Of a stretch of DNA of 64,000 nucleotides, positions 25,501-33,114 are shown in pieces (positions within the stretch are counted from its first letter, which is position 1; each line of letters opens with the position of its first letter). Where the stretch lies: assembly GCF_001421715.1 (NCBI RefSeq), contig NZ_LMKP01000004.1, positions 50,280 to 114,279 on the forward strand, read 5' to 3'. This DNA is from Sphingomonas sp. Leaf22. Lineage in GTDB: Bacteria; Pseudomonadota; Alphaproteobacteria; Sphingomonadales; Sphingomonadaceae. The notes beneath the pieces were generated by a model that worked only from the letters and a program-made list of their open reading frames with translations, was not told the DNA's origin and ran no database searches. The translations under genes and the position numbers were made by a program.

Positions 25501-27339
25501 GACGCCGATCTCAGCGGCGCGATCAATCTCAAGCTGGTCAACGAGGCGGGGGCACGGCTCGACCGGTTCGGCGAGGCCGGCGGGATCGGGACCGGGGCCG
25601 CGATCGGTGCGCTGACGCTGGGCGATGGCGGATCGATCGCGTTCGACCTGAACCAGACGGTCAGCACCGCGCAACCGCTGTATCTCTATGTCGCGGAATC
25701 GGGCGGTAGCGGCGAAACGGTGGTGCCGACCATTCGGGTTTCGGCGGATGGCGTCGAACCGTCGGGCGACCTGTCTAGCGATCTGGGCACAGAAGGATTG
25801 CCGGGCGATACGACACAGCTGACCTATCGCTTCACGCCCAAGGACGGGGACACCGGCTTCGCCTTCGACGCGGTGTTCTTTACCGAGGAATTGCCCGAAT
25901 ATGACGGGCCCAAGCTGTCCGACCTGTTCTCGATCAAGCTGAACGGCGTAGAGATCGGGCGGCTGTCGAACGGCACCGAATTGTCGCTCAAGAGCCTCGT
26001 CTATTCGGGCAGCGGCGACCTAATCCTCAACGCGCCGGGCAGCGGCCCGCTTGCCGACCAGATCCGCGCGGACGCCTATACCAGGATGCTGACCATCGCG
26101 GGTCAGGTGATCGGGGGCCAGGAAAACGTCCTGACGATCGAGGTGAAGGATGGCCGCGACGCGTATCTCGACAGCGGGCTGCTGATCCGGGACGGGTCGC
26201 TGCGCACCTTCGTCCGGCCCGACATCCTCGTGCGCGGTCCCGGCCCCGACAGCGATGCCCAGCCGGGCGACCGGCTGACCATTGACCTGTCGCTGCCCGA
26301 CGGCGCGCGTCCGACGAAGCCGGTACAGGTGACCGCGACGCCGGGCGACGATATCGACCTCGGCAACGGACCGGGCAAGCCGGTTACGATCACCTTCGAC
26401 CCGGACGGGCCGCTGACCAAGACGATCGACGCGACGATCGTCGCCGGGGCCGAACCCGGCACCATCGGCCAGATCGATTACAGCGTATCGAGCGACGATC
26501 CGAACTATGACGGCAAGCCGGTCGGATCGTCGGTCGTCGACATCGTCGAACCGGCACCGCAGAACGACCCGTTCCTGCTGTTCGAACGGTTGAGCGGCGA
26601 TGTCGTCCCCGGCTTCACCAGCGGCAACGACGCCATCGACGTCACCGGCCGACCGGGACCGACCACGCTGCACGTAGCCGGAACCAGCACCGGCAAGGAC
26701 AGCGTAAAGGGCTTTGGCGGGAACGACATTCTGATCGTCGACGAGCGTATCGTCGACAACAACAAGGACGGCGTCATCACGTTCGGCAGGAACGGGGTGC
26801 TCGATTTCGACGGGCCGGACAAGGGCACCGACACCGTCCGCTTCATCGGCGCCCCCAGGAGCCTGCGCTATATCGGCAACGACGATGCCGGGCATTTCGC
26901 CTATGCCGACGCATCGACCCGGCAAAAGGGGTGGAAGGAAGGGATGCTCGGCGACGACGCGCTGGCGGGCGATACCAAGGACCGCCGGGGCGACGTGTTC
27001 CTGTTCGACACCGCGCTCGACGTGAACTGGGGCAGCGACAGCATCGCATCGTTCGGGCGGAAGGATCGCGTGGTCACCACCACCGCGCTGTACGATGCCG
27101 ATGGCGACGGCCGGATCGAGCTGGGGGCCGGGGGGCGGCTGGTGCTGACCGGCAACGGTACGCTCGACCCAAGCCATCTGGGCGACGTATCGGCGACCGC
27201 GCCGTTCGGGACGGTCCGCATCACCGCGACCGGCGGGGCGAGCGTCGCGGCGCTCGATCTGGTGGGCAGCTATACCCAGAACGGCCATGCCTATTACGTG
27301 TATGAACTCGCCGATGGCGACGCCGCCTTTGCCGATTGA
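19534..27339 (+). CDS. Giant RTX calcium-binding protein, probable type I secretion substrate
   Basis: A 2601-residue protein with no signal peptide. Residues 1 to about 740 form an unrecognised N-terminal region of repetitive beta character. Glycine-rich nonapeptide (GGxGxDxLx) calcium-binding repeats then appear in clusters at about residues 789-850, 909-945, 1009-1050, 1109-1152, 1289-1322 and 1605-1640. A choice-of-anchor L-like region (about 1800-2230) has VILSTGRVTDLPGENS and a VFFTEELPEYDG segment. A Calx-beta-like segment (about 2228-2340) follows. The end resembles that of the S8 protease at 41807-44290 (NKDGVITFGRNGVLDFD). RTX proteins fold after export through a type I secretion system; no HlyB/HlyD/TolC genes are here. 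The start is the ATG at 19534, preceded by GGGGAG. Confidence 0.93.
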   Translation: MALKDEVKTAIDDFFAQIDANLVAQIDKVSLPFVGALKNAPGVADALAFYTSIHTKLLAVVQAVPDEPTEQDAADALAKAITDQLKDEGVTAVATTAAGVTLTFARTEAFSPTGKDAAQVGESLGSFLKLEAAVGLKLAAVLAAELTVAKDGKMTLADNVEPEVRIGLTGDLSITKGEAGLGFIGVTFKDAVPVDPANPDDPAAHELIATVAVDVTQTDGTLGAKTDFSATGQLDLDFASTTAGALEFLPTIGGELVASIDVDKDGVSTKSFGIKDVTIDLGTYFKLVEDAAQSVADVFNAAPFGTLVDVATSPVPVINGINSAIGLGLDTVGGTGGKGDGKVTLADLVVYVREDLRSIVEPWYKVVAIIDVLRTLGAIDTSQTVTLGSIETKNGSPTFKASDDDIFGILTKALKDSGKVDGATLAYLTNVDTGAMSKQAALSAAKVGESKGFSFGLLENPALIADLLLGTGEPVSFVEYDVPPLTFEQHFSKFFPIIGPLGAEISGAIRASLDFDLGYDSYGFDKGNPFLGFYLSTPEYDASTRPQQGEGAPPPFNDEQFEPIGALDVELRGGAGIGFGGGSFTVGVSFLFGLYAFLNGDTAGRYHLTAKTIDCIFDPIGGVATVEANARLVIDFAFFTYRKNFPIASQTLGSFTAFECPHPDFVITEPNAKGLATLLDSGDVRLNVGADATERAVPDEVDGKTIFKPIQMADAPEQESYLIARARDAGDGGIAGGGGGDPVVVPDKLDILAFGFTQRIAAGRIVASFGAGNDALIIQSDVTQDSLVDGGDGDDNLVGGGGSDTLSGGSGEDVLSGGDGNDSLTGGSGLDQLSGGRGADTIDGGADSDTVDYSAANTAQKIGVRIAISQDGSATSSGGEADGDKLISIENVIGTAFADRIDAKAMTENVYLEGGEGNDSLFGGSGNDILMGGMGADVLNGGSGANGGGVNATSYITSWAGVDVNLNRIVQYYGEAEGDSLIRIQAIQGSTFNDTLVGNAEANQFDAGDGDDTIDGGLNTDLVLAGGGDDLVFARGDGDTLDGGAGVDTLSYARATKAVSVDLLRSFGADGKPDPAAAPDTIVMAAVLGAQDGGFSTFENLVGSRFDDTLTGDNGDNRIEGGTGNDRMAGAGGDDTLIGGVGADTMYGAAGRDLADYAGSGGAVEVDLTAIGKGAEAEGDRYSGIEDLRGSAYGDVLRGDDGDNVIDPHIAGRKVSDAVIGGAGTDTLKVDYSTVDADVGGGVSGRFVYSTEGRLSHANGDGGTLDRVDFTEIERIDFTGTRFADRMIAGNGDDRMYGGSGDDSLAGGIGSDVIYGAQGSDTVSWGFSRSGDSIGGGMIDDGISDAGSTAYRGNSNPDVVFFLNGGSGVDTLAINLTGITEDVTIHGGDTPGSDYQYYNLRLASGAAATRFERLSVVVTDRGNDRIRQSGRVDNDFRSGDGSDRIESGLGRDTIDGGLAVRGLSDRYALDRVGSRIYEIDSVDAFRKAPGDTLFLDYSMLEDGRRVISTGFTQTAYSVDCTARGGRVLRSEVQGNTGRYVTLEDSVYGDTGMPRPIPGDAPDDVQFTNIERLNVIGSSGNDIITGTDTVIDTLFLDRISGDRSQASGSDELHGADGDDYLYGRTGNDTIDGGDGNDVLVGTTRIVEDANSTTSDYDRSEIDELTGGAGADRFVLGDSFGAFYTRQTPEGDANHGVITDYSAADGDVIQLHGTARSYFLREIDGDTQIYMLGGPVPELIGIVKNVTGMNLLGKAFDYVDPLTGDPSNPPIAGQERKAALPDTVDPAATLRTASLSAEQKGGFTVTQNSSPTALTGTFDAASGATKTSVTLSGSAEAFGTFSGDPFGLGKGVILSTGRVTDLPGENSLQHSGTLITSVPVQFERIGRVGNTDIYRADLSHLGIDINSIRLSDSNSMQGGGTGIYSGFDVGAVALSNKGIDQQAFAELLAANNDFSLDDPSILPRLDVFDFSADAMTYQAGKLRSTGDFGGTDADLSGAINLKLVNEAGARLDRFGEAGGIGTGAAIGALTLGDGGSIAFDLNQTVSTAQPLYLYVAESGGSGETVVPTIRVSADGVEPSGDLSSDLGTEGLPGDTTQLTYRFTPKDGDTGFAFDAVFFTEELPEYDGPKLSDLFSIKLNGVEIGRLSNGTELSLKSLVYSGSGDLILNAPGSGPLADQIRADAYTRMLTIAGQVIGGQENVLTIEVKDGRDAYLDSGLLIRDGSLRTFVRPDILVRGPGPDSDAQPGDRLTIDLSLPDGARPTKPVQVTATPGDDIDLGNGPGKPVTITFDPDGPLTKTIDATIVAGAEPGTIGQIDYSVSSDDPNYDGKPVGSSVVDIVEPAPQNDPFLLFERLSGDVVPGFTSGNDAIDVTGRPGPTTLHVAGTSTGKDSVKGFGGNDILIVDERIVDNNKDGVITFGRNGVLDFDGPDKGTDTVRFIGAPRSLRYIGNDDAGHFAYADASTRQKGWKEGMLGDDALAGDTKDRRGDVFLFDTALDVNWGSDSIASFGRKDRVVTTTALYDADGDGRIELGAGGRLVLTGNGTLDPSHLGDVSATAPFGTVRITATGGASVAALDLVGSYTQNGHAYYVYELADGDAAFAD

Positions 27340-27418
27340 CGTGCGGCGGGGCGAGGTCCGGTCCTCCGGATTCGCGCCCTCCCGAGCGGTCGCGGGCCGA
27401 TCGGCGTCGGCGACGCCG

Positions 27419-28702
27419 TCAGCGGGCCGGGGCGGCCGGTCGCACGACGACGTCGCCGCCCTTCATCACGAACGCGACGCGTTCGAGGGTGCGCACGTCG
27501 GTCAGCGGATCGCCGTCGACCGCGATCAGGTCGCCGTACCGCCCGACTGCGATCGCGCCGACGTCGCGCGTGCGGTCGAGCGCCTCGGCGGCGCTGCTCG
27601 TCGCGGACTGGATCGCCTGCATCGGGGTCATGCCCCACTCCACCATCTTGGCGAATTGCAACGCGTTGTTGCCGTTGGGATAGACGCCGGCATCGGTGCC
27701 GAACAGCATCTTGACCCCGGCGGCATGGGCCGCGCGGAACGTCTCGCGCTGCTTGCGGCCGATCTGGCGTTCCTTTTCGAGGCTTTCGGCAAAGACGCCG
27801 TTCTTCGCCCCTTCGGCAAGGATGTAGTCATCGTCATAAATGTCCATGTCGAACCACGCGCCGCGTTCCTTGGCGAGCTTGAACGACGTCGCATCGGCAA
27901 GGCTGGCATGTTCGATCGTGTCGACGCCCGCGCGCAGGCCGGTGTTGATCCCGTCCGCCCCATGCGCATGGATCGCGACGCGCATCCCCAGCATATGCGC
28001 TTCGTCGACGATCGCCTTGATCTCCTCGAAACTCAACTGCTGCGCGCCGACCGAGTCGGTCTTCGACAGCACGCCGCCGGTCATGCAGACCTTGATGACC
28101 TCCGCACCATATTTGCGCACGGTGCGGACGGCGGCGCGGAAGCTGTCGGGCGAGTTCGCGATCTGCGGTTGCGGCACGGTGATCGACGGCGGGAATTCGG
28201 TGGCGTCGCAGTGCCCGCCGGTGACGCCCAGCGCATAGGTGGCCGGCACGATCCGCGGCCCCGGTATCTCGCCGCGATCGACCCCCTGTTTCAGACCGAC
28301 ATCGGCATAGTCGCTCGACCCGACATTGCGCACGGTGGTGAAGCCGGCGTTCAGCGTCCGGCGGGCATTGGCGACGCCGACGACGGTCCAGTAGCTGTCG
28401 GTGAATTCCAGCGCCTTGTATCCGCTCAGCGTCGGATCGCTGGTCAGGTGGACGTGCATGTCGATCAGGCCGGGCAACAAGGTACGGTCGCCAAGGTCGA
28501 TCCGTTCCGCATCCGCCGGCACCGCGTCGCCGCGGCGGCCGACGGTCCGGATCCGGCCGTCGACGATCGTCACCTGCGGGTTGTCGACCCGCTTGCCCGA
28601 CAGGACGTCGACCATATGCGCGGCGGTGACGACGACGGTCTTCGCCTGTGCCGGCGCGGCGGTCAGGGCCAGCGCGAGGAGGACGGAAGCAATGCTACGC
28701 AT
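27419..28702 (-). CDS. Exported amidohydrolase (imidazolonepropionase-like/peptidase type)
   Basis: A 427-residue protein with a signal peptide (cut probably after APAQA at residue 20). It belongs to the metal-dependent amidohydrolase superfamily, with the metal motif HVH (His83 and His85), a later carboxylated-Lys region (EVIKVCMTGG), the AIHAHGADG and IEHASLAD histidines and the Asp of LFGTDAGVYP. This subgroup covers Xaa-Pro dipeptidase- and imidazolonepropionase-like enzymes that cleave small peptides. It follows a TonB receptor gene by 20 bases in the same direction, so it probably processes the imported substrate in the periplasm. The upstream extension of the frame (to 28804) overlaps the receptor and is not used. 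Confidence 0.9.
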   Translation of the reverse strand: MRSIASVLLALALTAAPAQAKTVVVTAAHMVDVLSGKRVDNPQVTIVDGRIRTVGRRGDAVPADAERIDLGDRTLLPGLIDMHVHLTSDPTLSGYKALEFTDSYWTVVGVANARRTLNAGFTTVRNVGSSDYADVGLKQGVDRGEIPGPRIVPATYALGVTGGHCDATEFPPSITVPQPQIANSPDSFRAAVRTVRKYGAEVIKVCMTGGVLSKTDSVGAQQLSFEEIKAIVDEAHMLGMRVAIHAHGADGINTGLRAGVDTIEHASLADATSFKLAKERGAWFDMDIYDDDYILAEGAKNGVFAESLEKERQIGRKQRETFRAAHAAGVKMLFGTDAGVYPNGNNALQFAKMVEWGMTPMQAIQSATSSAAEALDRTRDVGAIAVGRYGDLIAVDGDPLTDVRTLERVAFVMKGGDVVVRPAAPAR

Positions 28703-28722
28703 GAACGATCTTTCCGAAGGGG

Positions 28723-31239
28723 TCAGAAGCGGGCGCCGGCGCGGATGCCGATCGTCCGTGGCGTATTGGTCACGATATAGGGTCGCTGGAAACAGCTGCC
28801 GCATTGCTGGAAGCGCGACAGCTGCGCCCGTTCGTCGAACGCATTCTGGAGATAGAGTTCGAGCGAATAGGTGCCCAGATCGGTACCGACCGCGAAATTG
28901 GCGGTCGTGAACGCGGCCAGCCGCCCCTGCAATGCCGCCGGGTTGACGATATCGCCGGTTCCGGTCTCCACGACCGCAGTGCGGATATCGGACGATGCCG
29001 AACTCTGATGCGTCACCAGCGCCTGCACATAGCTCTTGGCCGTGCTGCCGATCGGTATCGTATAGCGGGCATTGCCGCTGACCTTGAACCGCGGGGTGAC
29101 GGGCAGACGGGTACCGACCGGTGCCGCGATGAAATTGTCGGTGCCGGCACAGCTATAGGTCGGATCGTCGATCGCGCACAGGTTCCGCTGGATCCTGGCA
29201 TCGGTGTACGATCCCGCCGCGGTGAGCGAGAGCCCGCCGAGATTGAAGGCGACGTCGCTCTCGACACCGCGGATGCGCGCGTCCGGACCGTTATGGATTT
29301 CGGTAAAGCTGTTTGCGCCGAGGAACGAGAACTGGAAGGCGTTCCAGTTCTGCTGATAGACCGCGCCGTTCCAGCGCAACCGGCCGTCGAGCAGCGTCGT
29401 CTTCCACCCCGCCTCGTAATTGACGAGGAAATCGGGCGCATAGGGCGCGACGGTCGCGCGGCGATTGATCCCGCCGGGGCGGAAACCCTTCGACCACGTG
29501 CCGTAGAACATCAGGCCGTCGGTCGGCTTCCACGTCAGGTTGAGTCGATAGGTCGCGCCCTGCCCGTCGACGCTGCGCGGCCTGAGCGAACCGCCGACAT
29601 ATTGGGCAAGGTTGGTACACGGACTGCCACCGACGGCTGCGGGCAGCAGGGTGCCGCCCGGATTGTCACGGACCAGCGCGCCCGTCGTCGTGTAGCAGCC
29701 GGCGACGCCGGTGCGCGAACTGCCCGCCGCATTATAGGGCGGACCGTCGAAATCGCGACCGAAGCCGAAGAATCCGATCAGCGAGTTGTCGAAGATATAG
29801 GCGCGTCCGCCGGCCGTCAGCGTCAGTTTCGGCAAGAGGTCATAGCTGGCCTCGCCGAACACCGCATAATCCTTGTCGACGCGATATTGCTCGGTCAGCC
29901 ACAGGGTACCGGGACGGCCGTTGACCGACAGATTGTCGGCGAGGTCGGCGACGCGATAATCCTGCCCGATGCGGTTGCTCTGATGCTGGTAGAAGGCACC
30001 GGCGACCAGCCGGAAGCGTTCGTCCTGCGGCGATGCGACGCGCAGTTCCTGGCTCATCTTCTTGAAATGATCGGTGCCGATGATGCGCTGGCGCGAATCG
30101 ATCTGCTGCCCGGCATTGTTCTGAAAATAGAAATAGCCGGCGATGCCGCCGACCGACGCGTAGAGCGAATCATAGGCTTCGGCATAATCGGTATAGTCGG
30201 ACGATTGCAGCGCGCGCCGGTCGAAATAGGCACCGGCATAGGTCAGGTCCCAATTGCCGACCTTGCCCTCGATCGTCAGCGCCGCCTGTACGAAACGGTC
30301 CCGGCGATATTCGGGGAAGAAGTGCTGAACCTCGAGGTCGCCGACCTTGGCATCGTAGCCGAAGGTGCCATGGGCGCGCTGTTCCTGGTACAATATGGTC
30401 GGCGTCACCGTCCAGTTGTCGTCGAGATCGATCTTCAGCGCGGCGCGGCCGCCCCACAGATCGGCATCGTTATAATCCTTTTCGACGAATTCGGGGTTGT
30501 CGACGGTGATGCCGCCGGTGAAGCTGCGCGTGCCCGGGACATTGTCGATGAAGCCGGCATCATGCTGATAGAAGCCGACGACCCGCAACGCCGCATTTTG
30601 CGACAGCGGGATGTTCAGCATCCCTTCCAGCCGGCCGCCCGTGCCGCCCGATTTCACGGTGTTGAGCTCGCCATCGACCCTGCCGCAAAACTCCTTCAGG
30701 TCGGGCTTGTTGGTGATGATCCGGATCGTGCCGGCCTCGGACGACGCACCGTACAGCGTCCCCTGCGGCCCGGCGAGGCTTTCGATGCGCGCCACGTCAT
30801 AGATATGGATGTCGGGGGTGCCGCCGATCGTCGTCACCGGCTGTTCGTCCAGATAGACGCCGACCGATGGCAGCGAGCCGGAATGGTTGCCGTCACCACC
30901 ACTGGCGACCCCGCGCATATAGACGGTGGTGACGCCCGGCTGCGAACTCTGAAACGCGACCGAGGGCAGCAGCTGCGAATAATCGGCGAAGCTCGTCACG
31001 TTCAGCTGGTCGAGCCGCCGGGTCCCGATCGCCTGAATGCTGATCGGCACGCTCTGGATATTCTCGTCCCGCTTTTGCGCGGTGACGATGATCTCGTCCT
31101 GGCTGTCGTCGGCCGGTGCCGGACCGGCTGGCGCATCGGCGGGCTGCTGGGTCGCCGACTGCGCCAATGCCGGCAGGGTCGTGAGCGCGGACGAAAGAAG
31201 CAAAGCGACGCTCAGCGTTCGGCGAACGATCGGCACCAT
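28723..31239 (-). CDS. TonB-dependent outer-membrane receptor
   Basis: An 838-residue receptor with a signal peptide (cut near ALAQ, residue 27), a TonB box-like DEIIVTAQKR, then a plug domain (LNVTSFADYSQLLPSVAFQ; MRGVASGGDGNHSG) and a long beta-barrel that ends in the aromatic TIGIRAGARF. It has the QKRxExxQxVPISIxAI region typical of sphingomonad receptors. The gene is first in a two-gene operon with the amidohydrolase, suggesting uptake of a peptide or another small amide. The upstream gap contains the palindrome AACATAATGTT. The substrate is unknown. Confidence 0.95.
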   Translation of the reverse strand: MVPIVRRTLSVALLLSSALTTLPALAQSATQQPADAPAGPAPADDSQDEIIVTAQKRDENIQSVPISIQAIGTRRLDQLNVTSFADYSQLLPSVAFQSSQPGVTTVYMRGVASGGDGNHSGSLPSVGVYLDEQPVTTIGGTPDIHIYDVARIESLAGPQGTLYGASSEAGTIRIITNKPDLKEFCGRVDGELNTVKSGGTGGRLEGMLNIPLSQNAALRVVGFYQHDAGFIDNVPGTRSFTGGITVDNPEFVEKDYNDADLWGGRAALKIDLDDNWTVTPTILYQEQRAHGTFGYDAKVGDLEVQHFFPEYRRDRFVQAALTIEGKVGNWDLTYAGAYFDRRALQSSDYTDYAEAYDSLYASVGGIAGYFYFQNNAGQQIDSRQRIIGTDHFKKMSQELRVASPQDERFRLVAGAFYQHQSNRIGQDYRVADLADNLSVNGRPGTLWLTEQYRVDKDYAVFGEASYDLLPKLTLTAGGRAYIFDNSLIGFFGFGRDFDGPPYNAAGSSRTGVAGCYTTTGALVRDNPGGTLLPAAVGGSPCTNLAQYVGGSLRPRSVDGQGATYRLNLTWKPTDGLMFYGTWSKGFRPGGINRRATVAPYAPDFLVNYEAGWKTTLLDGRLRWNGAVYQQNWNAFQFSFLGANSFTEIHNGPDARIRGVESDVAFNLGGLSLTAAGSYTDARIQRNLCAIDDPTYSCAGTDNFIAAPVGTRLPVTPRFKVSGNARYTIPIGSTAKSYVQALVTHQSSASSDIRTAVVETGTGDIVNPAALQGRLAAFTTANFAVGTDLGTYSLELYLQNAFDERAQLSRFQQCGSCFQRPYIVTNTPRTIGIRAGARF

Positions 31240-31254
31240 AAAACCCCCCAGCGC

Positions 31255-31265
31255 AACATAATGTT
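31255..31265. promoter_or_regulatory. Palindrome upstream of TonB receptor gene
   Basis: AACAT-A-ATGTT is a perfect odd palindrome located 16 bases upstream of the receptor start (minus strand), in a short AT-rich island. It could be an operator or belong to the -10 region; a regulator was not identified. Confidence 0.35.
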
Positions 31266-31344
31266 ACGCAAGGTTAACTAGCGCGCCCTGACCGTCAACA
31301 CGCTGCGGTCCGCAGAATCATTTCGCAGGTGCAGCGTGACAGTT

Positions 31345-32967
31345 TTACAACGCTGCTCTTAACGATCCATCGAATGCCGGCACGGCCGGATAGGCGGTCA
31401 GCACGTCGCCAAGGCTGTCGCGCAGCGGGCCCAGCCATGGATCGAACGGCTTCCATGCCTGCGTCCCGTCGCGATAGATCGGCTGGCGAACCTGCTCGGA
31501 ACTGGCGGTCCGCACCGGCCGCCGCGTTTCGTGGAAGGACAGGCAGGCGGGTTCCCAACCGAGGCCGCATGCATCCAGCAAATGACGCACCTCCGCCTCG
31601 GTATCGTCGACCATTTGTTCGTAGAACACCCGGTGCACGCGGCCCGGTGCGACCCGGTCGACATGCGCCATCAGCCTAACATAGTCGCGGTAATAGCGGC
31701 CCATATCGGTCAGGTCGTAGCTGAACGCCTGCCCCCGCGCGAAATGCTGTTTGTAGTTCGAAAAACAGCAACCGAGCGGATGGCGGCGGGCATCGATCAC
31801 GCGGGCGTTCGGCAGCATCAACAGGATCAGCGGCAGATGCGCCCAGTTGTTGGGCAGCTTGTCGATGAAGAACGGCCGGTCGGTACGCCGTTGCACCGCA
31901 GCACGCCGTAGATAGTCGTCCCCCATCGCCTGCAACTGCGCACCATCGAGTGCGGCGAGCCCGGCGGGATAGTCGGCCACGGCACGGGCGAGCGCGGGCA
32001 CATCTGGCAATTCCGACGTCCCCTCGACCAGCGAATGGCTCGACAGGATCTGTTCGATCAGCGTCGATCCGGACCGCGGCATGCCCAGCACGAAGATCGG
32101 ATCGGATGCCGTCGATCCCAGCCGGGCGCGCGCGGCGATGAGCGCCGCGTCGAAGGTTGCGACGCTGTCATCGACGAAGCGCCGCGTCTCCTCCGCATCA
32201 TAGACGATCTGCGTCCGCCGCAGCCGGTTGCCCGCATCGTAATGCGCGAACGCTTCCTGCGCCCGGCGGCGATCCTCGAACGCCTTGCCCAGCGCGAAGT
32301 CGAGGTGGAAGCGATCCTCGACGCTGACATCGTCGCGCGCCAGCGCCGCCGTCATCGTAGCAATGTCGGCGTCGTCGAACGCGACCGTCTTCAGGTTGGC
32401 GAGGCTCCACCACACCTCACCCAGCGAGGGCGTGATCGCGACGGCCCGGCGATAGGCGGCAACGCCGTCCGCCTGTCGCCCGACGGTCTTGAGCATATGA
32501 CCATAGCTCATCCACACCCGCGGCTGATCGGGCGCGTCGCGCAGCACGGTTTCGTACAGCGTGATCGCTTCGTCGAATCCGCCGATCCGCCCGAGCGCCG
32601 CCGCCTTCAGATTGGCATGGCCGACATGGTCGGGCTCTTCCTCCAGCAACAGGTCAAGTTCGGCGATCGCCTCCATCGGACGGTTCAGGCGATACAGCAC
32701 GATCGCCAGATTGGCGCGCGCCGCGTGGAATACCGGCGACAGCTCCAGCGCGCGGCGCAACAGCGTTTCGGCATCCTTGTAGCGCCCGATCCGCCCGGCG
32801 AGTTCGGCCAGCATGCGGATCGCACGCGCGTCGAACGGGTCGGCCTTCAGATGCTGGCGCAGCAGCGGTTCCGCCTCGCCGAGGCGATTGTCGTGCAACG
32901 CCAGTGCCGCCTCGACCAGACGGGGATGCCACCGGGCAGAGGGGGGCGATGGCGGTAACGGGGTCAT
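31345..32967 (-). CDS. TPR-containing sulfotransferase
   Basis: A 540-residue protein. The N-terminal half (about 20-240) has TPR repeats, for example EAEPLLRQHLKADPFDARAIRML, ALELSPVFHAARANLAIVLYRL and ETVLRDAPDQPRVWMSYGHML. The C-terminal half (about 275-530) is a sulfotransferase fold with the PAPS 5'-phosphosulfate loop GMPRSGSTLIEQILSSH and the DARRHPLGCCFSNY segment for the 3'-phosphate. Such enzymes transfer sulfate from PAPS to peptides, sugars or lipids. The gene lies 105 bases upstream of the receptor on the same strand, with its own possible promoter. Whether it modifies a substrate of the neighbouring receptor is inference. Confidence 0.93.
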   Translation of the reverse strand: MTPLPPSPPSARWHPRLVEAALALHDNRLGEAEPLLRQHLKADPFDARAIRMLAELAGRIGRYKDAETLLRRALELSPVFHAARANLAIVLYRLNRPMEAIAELDLLLEEEPDHVGHANLKAAALGRIGGFDEAITLYETVLRDAPDQPRVWMSYGHMLKTVGRQADGVAAYRRAVAITPSLGEVWWSLANLKTVAFDDADIATMTAALARDDVSVEDRFHLDFALGKAFEDRRRAQEAFAHYDAGNRLRRTQIVYDAEETRRFVDDSVATFDAALIAARARLGSTASDPIFVLGMPRSGSTLIEQILSSHSLVEGTSELPDVPALARAVADYPAGLAALDGAQLQAMGDDYLRRAAVQRRTDRPFFIDKLPNNWAHLPLILLMLPNARVIDARRHPLGCCFSNYKQHFARGQAFSYDLTDMGRYYRDYVRLMAHVDRVAPGRVHRVFYEQMVDDTEAEVRHLLDACGLGWEPACLSFHETRRPVRTASSEQVRQPIYRDGTQAWKPFDPWLGPLRDSLGDVLTAYPAVPAFDGSLRAAL

Positions 32968-33114
32968 GCGCCTAACAACCACCAAGCCCCATCGGGATCA
33001 AGCGTGGCCGCGGGCGACCAGCAGAACGCTTCGGACGGTCGCGTCCGGATCATGCTCCGCGCGCGGCCAGTCGGTCGGGCGTGACCACCGGATCGACGGG
33101 CGGTCTGGCCCCGG

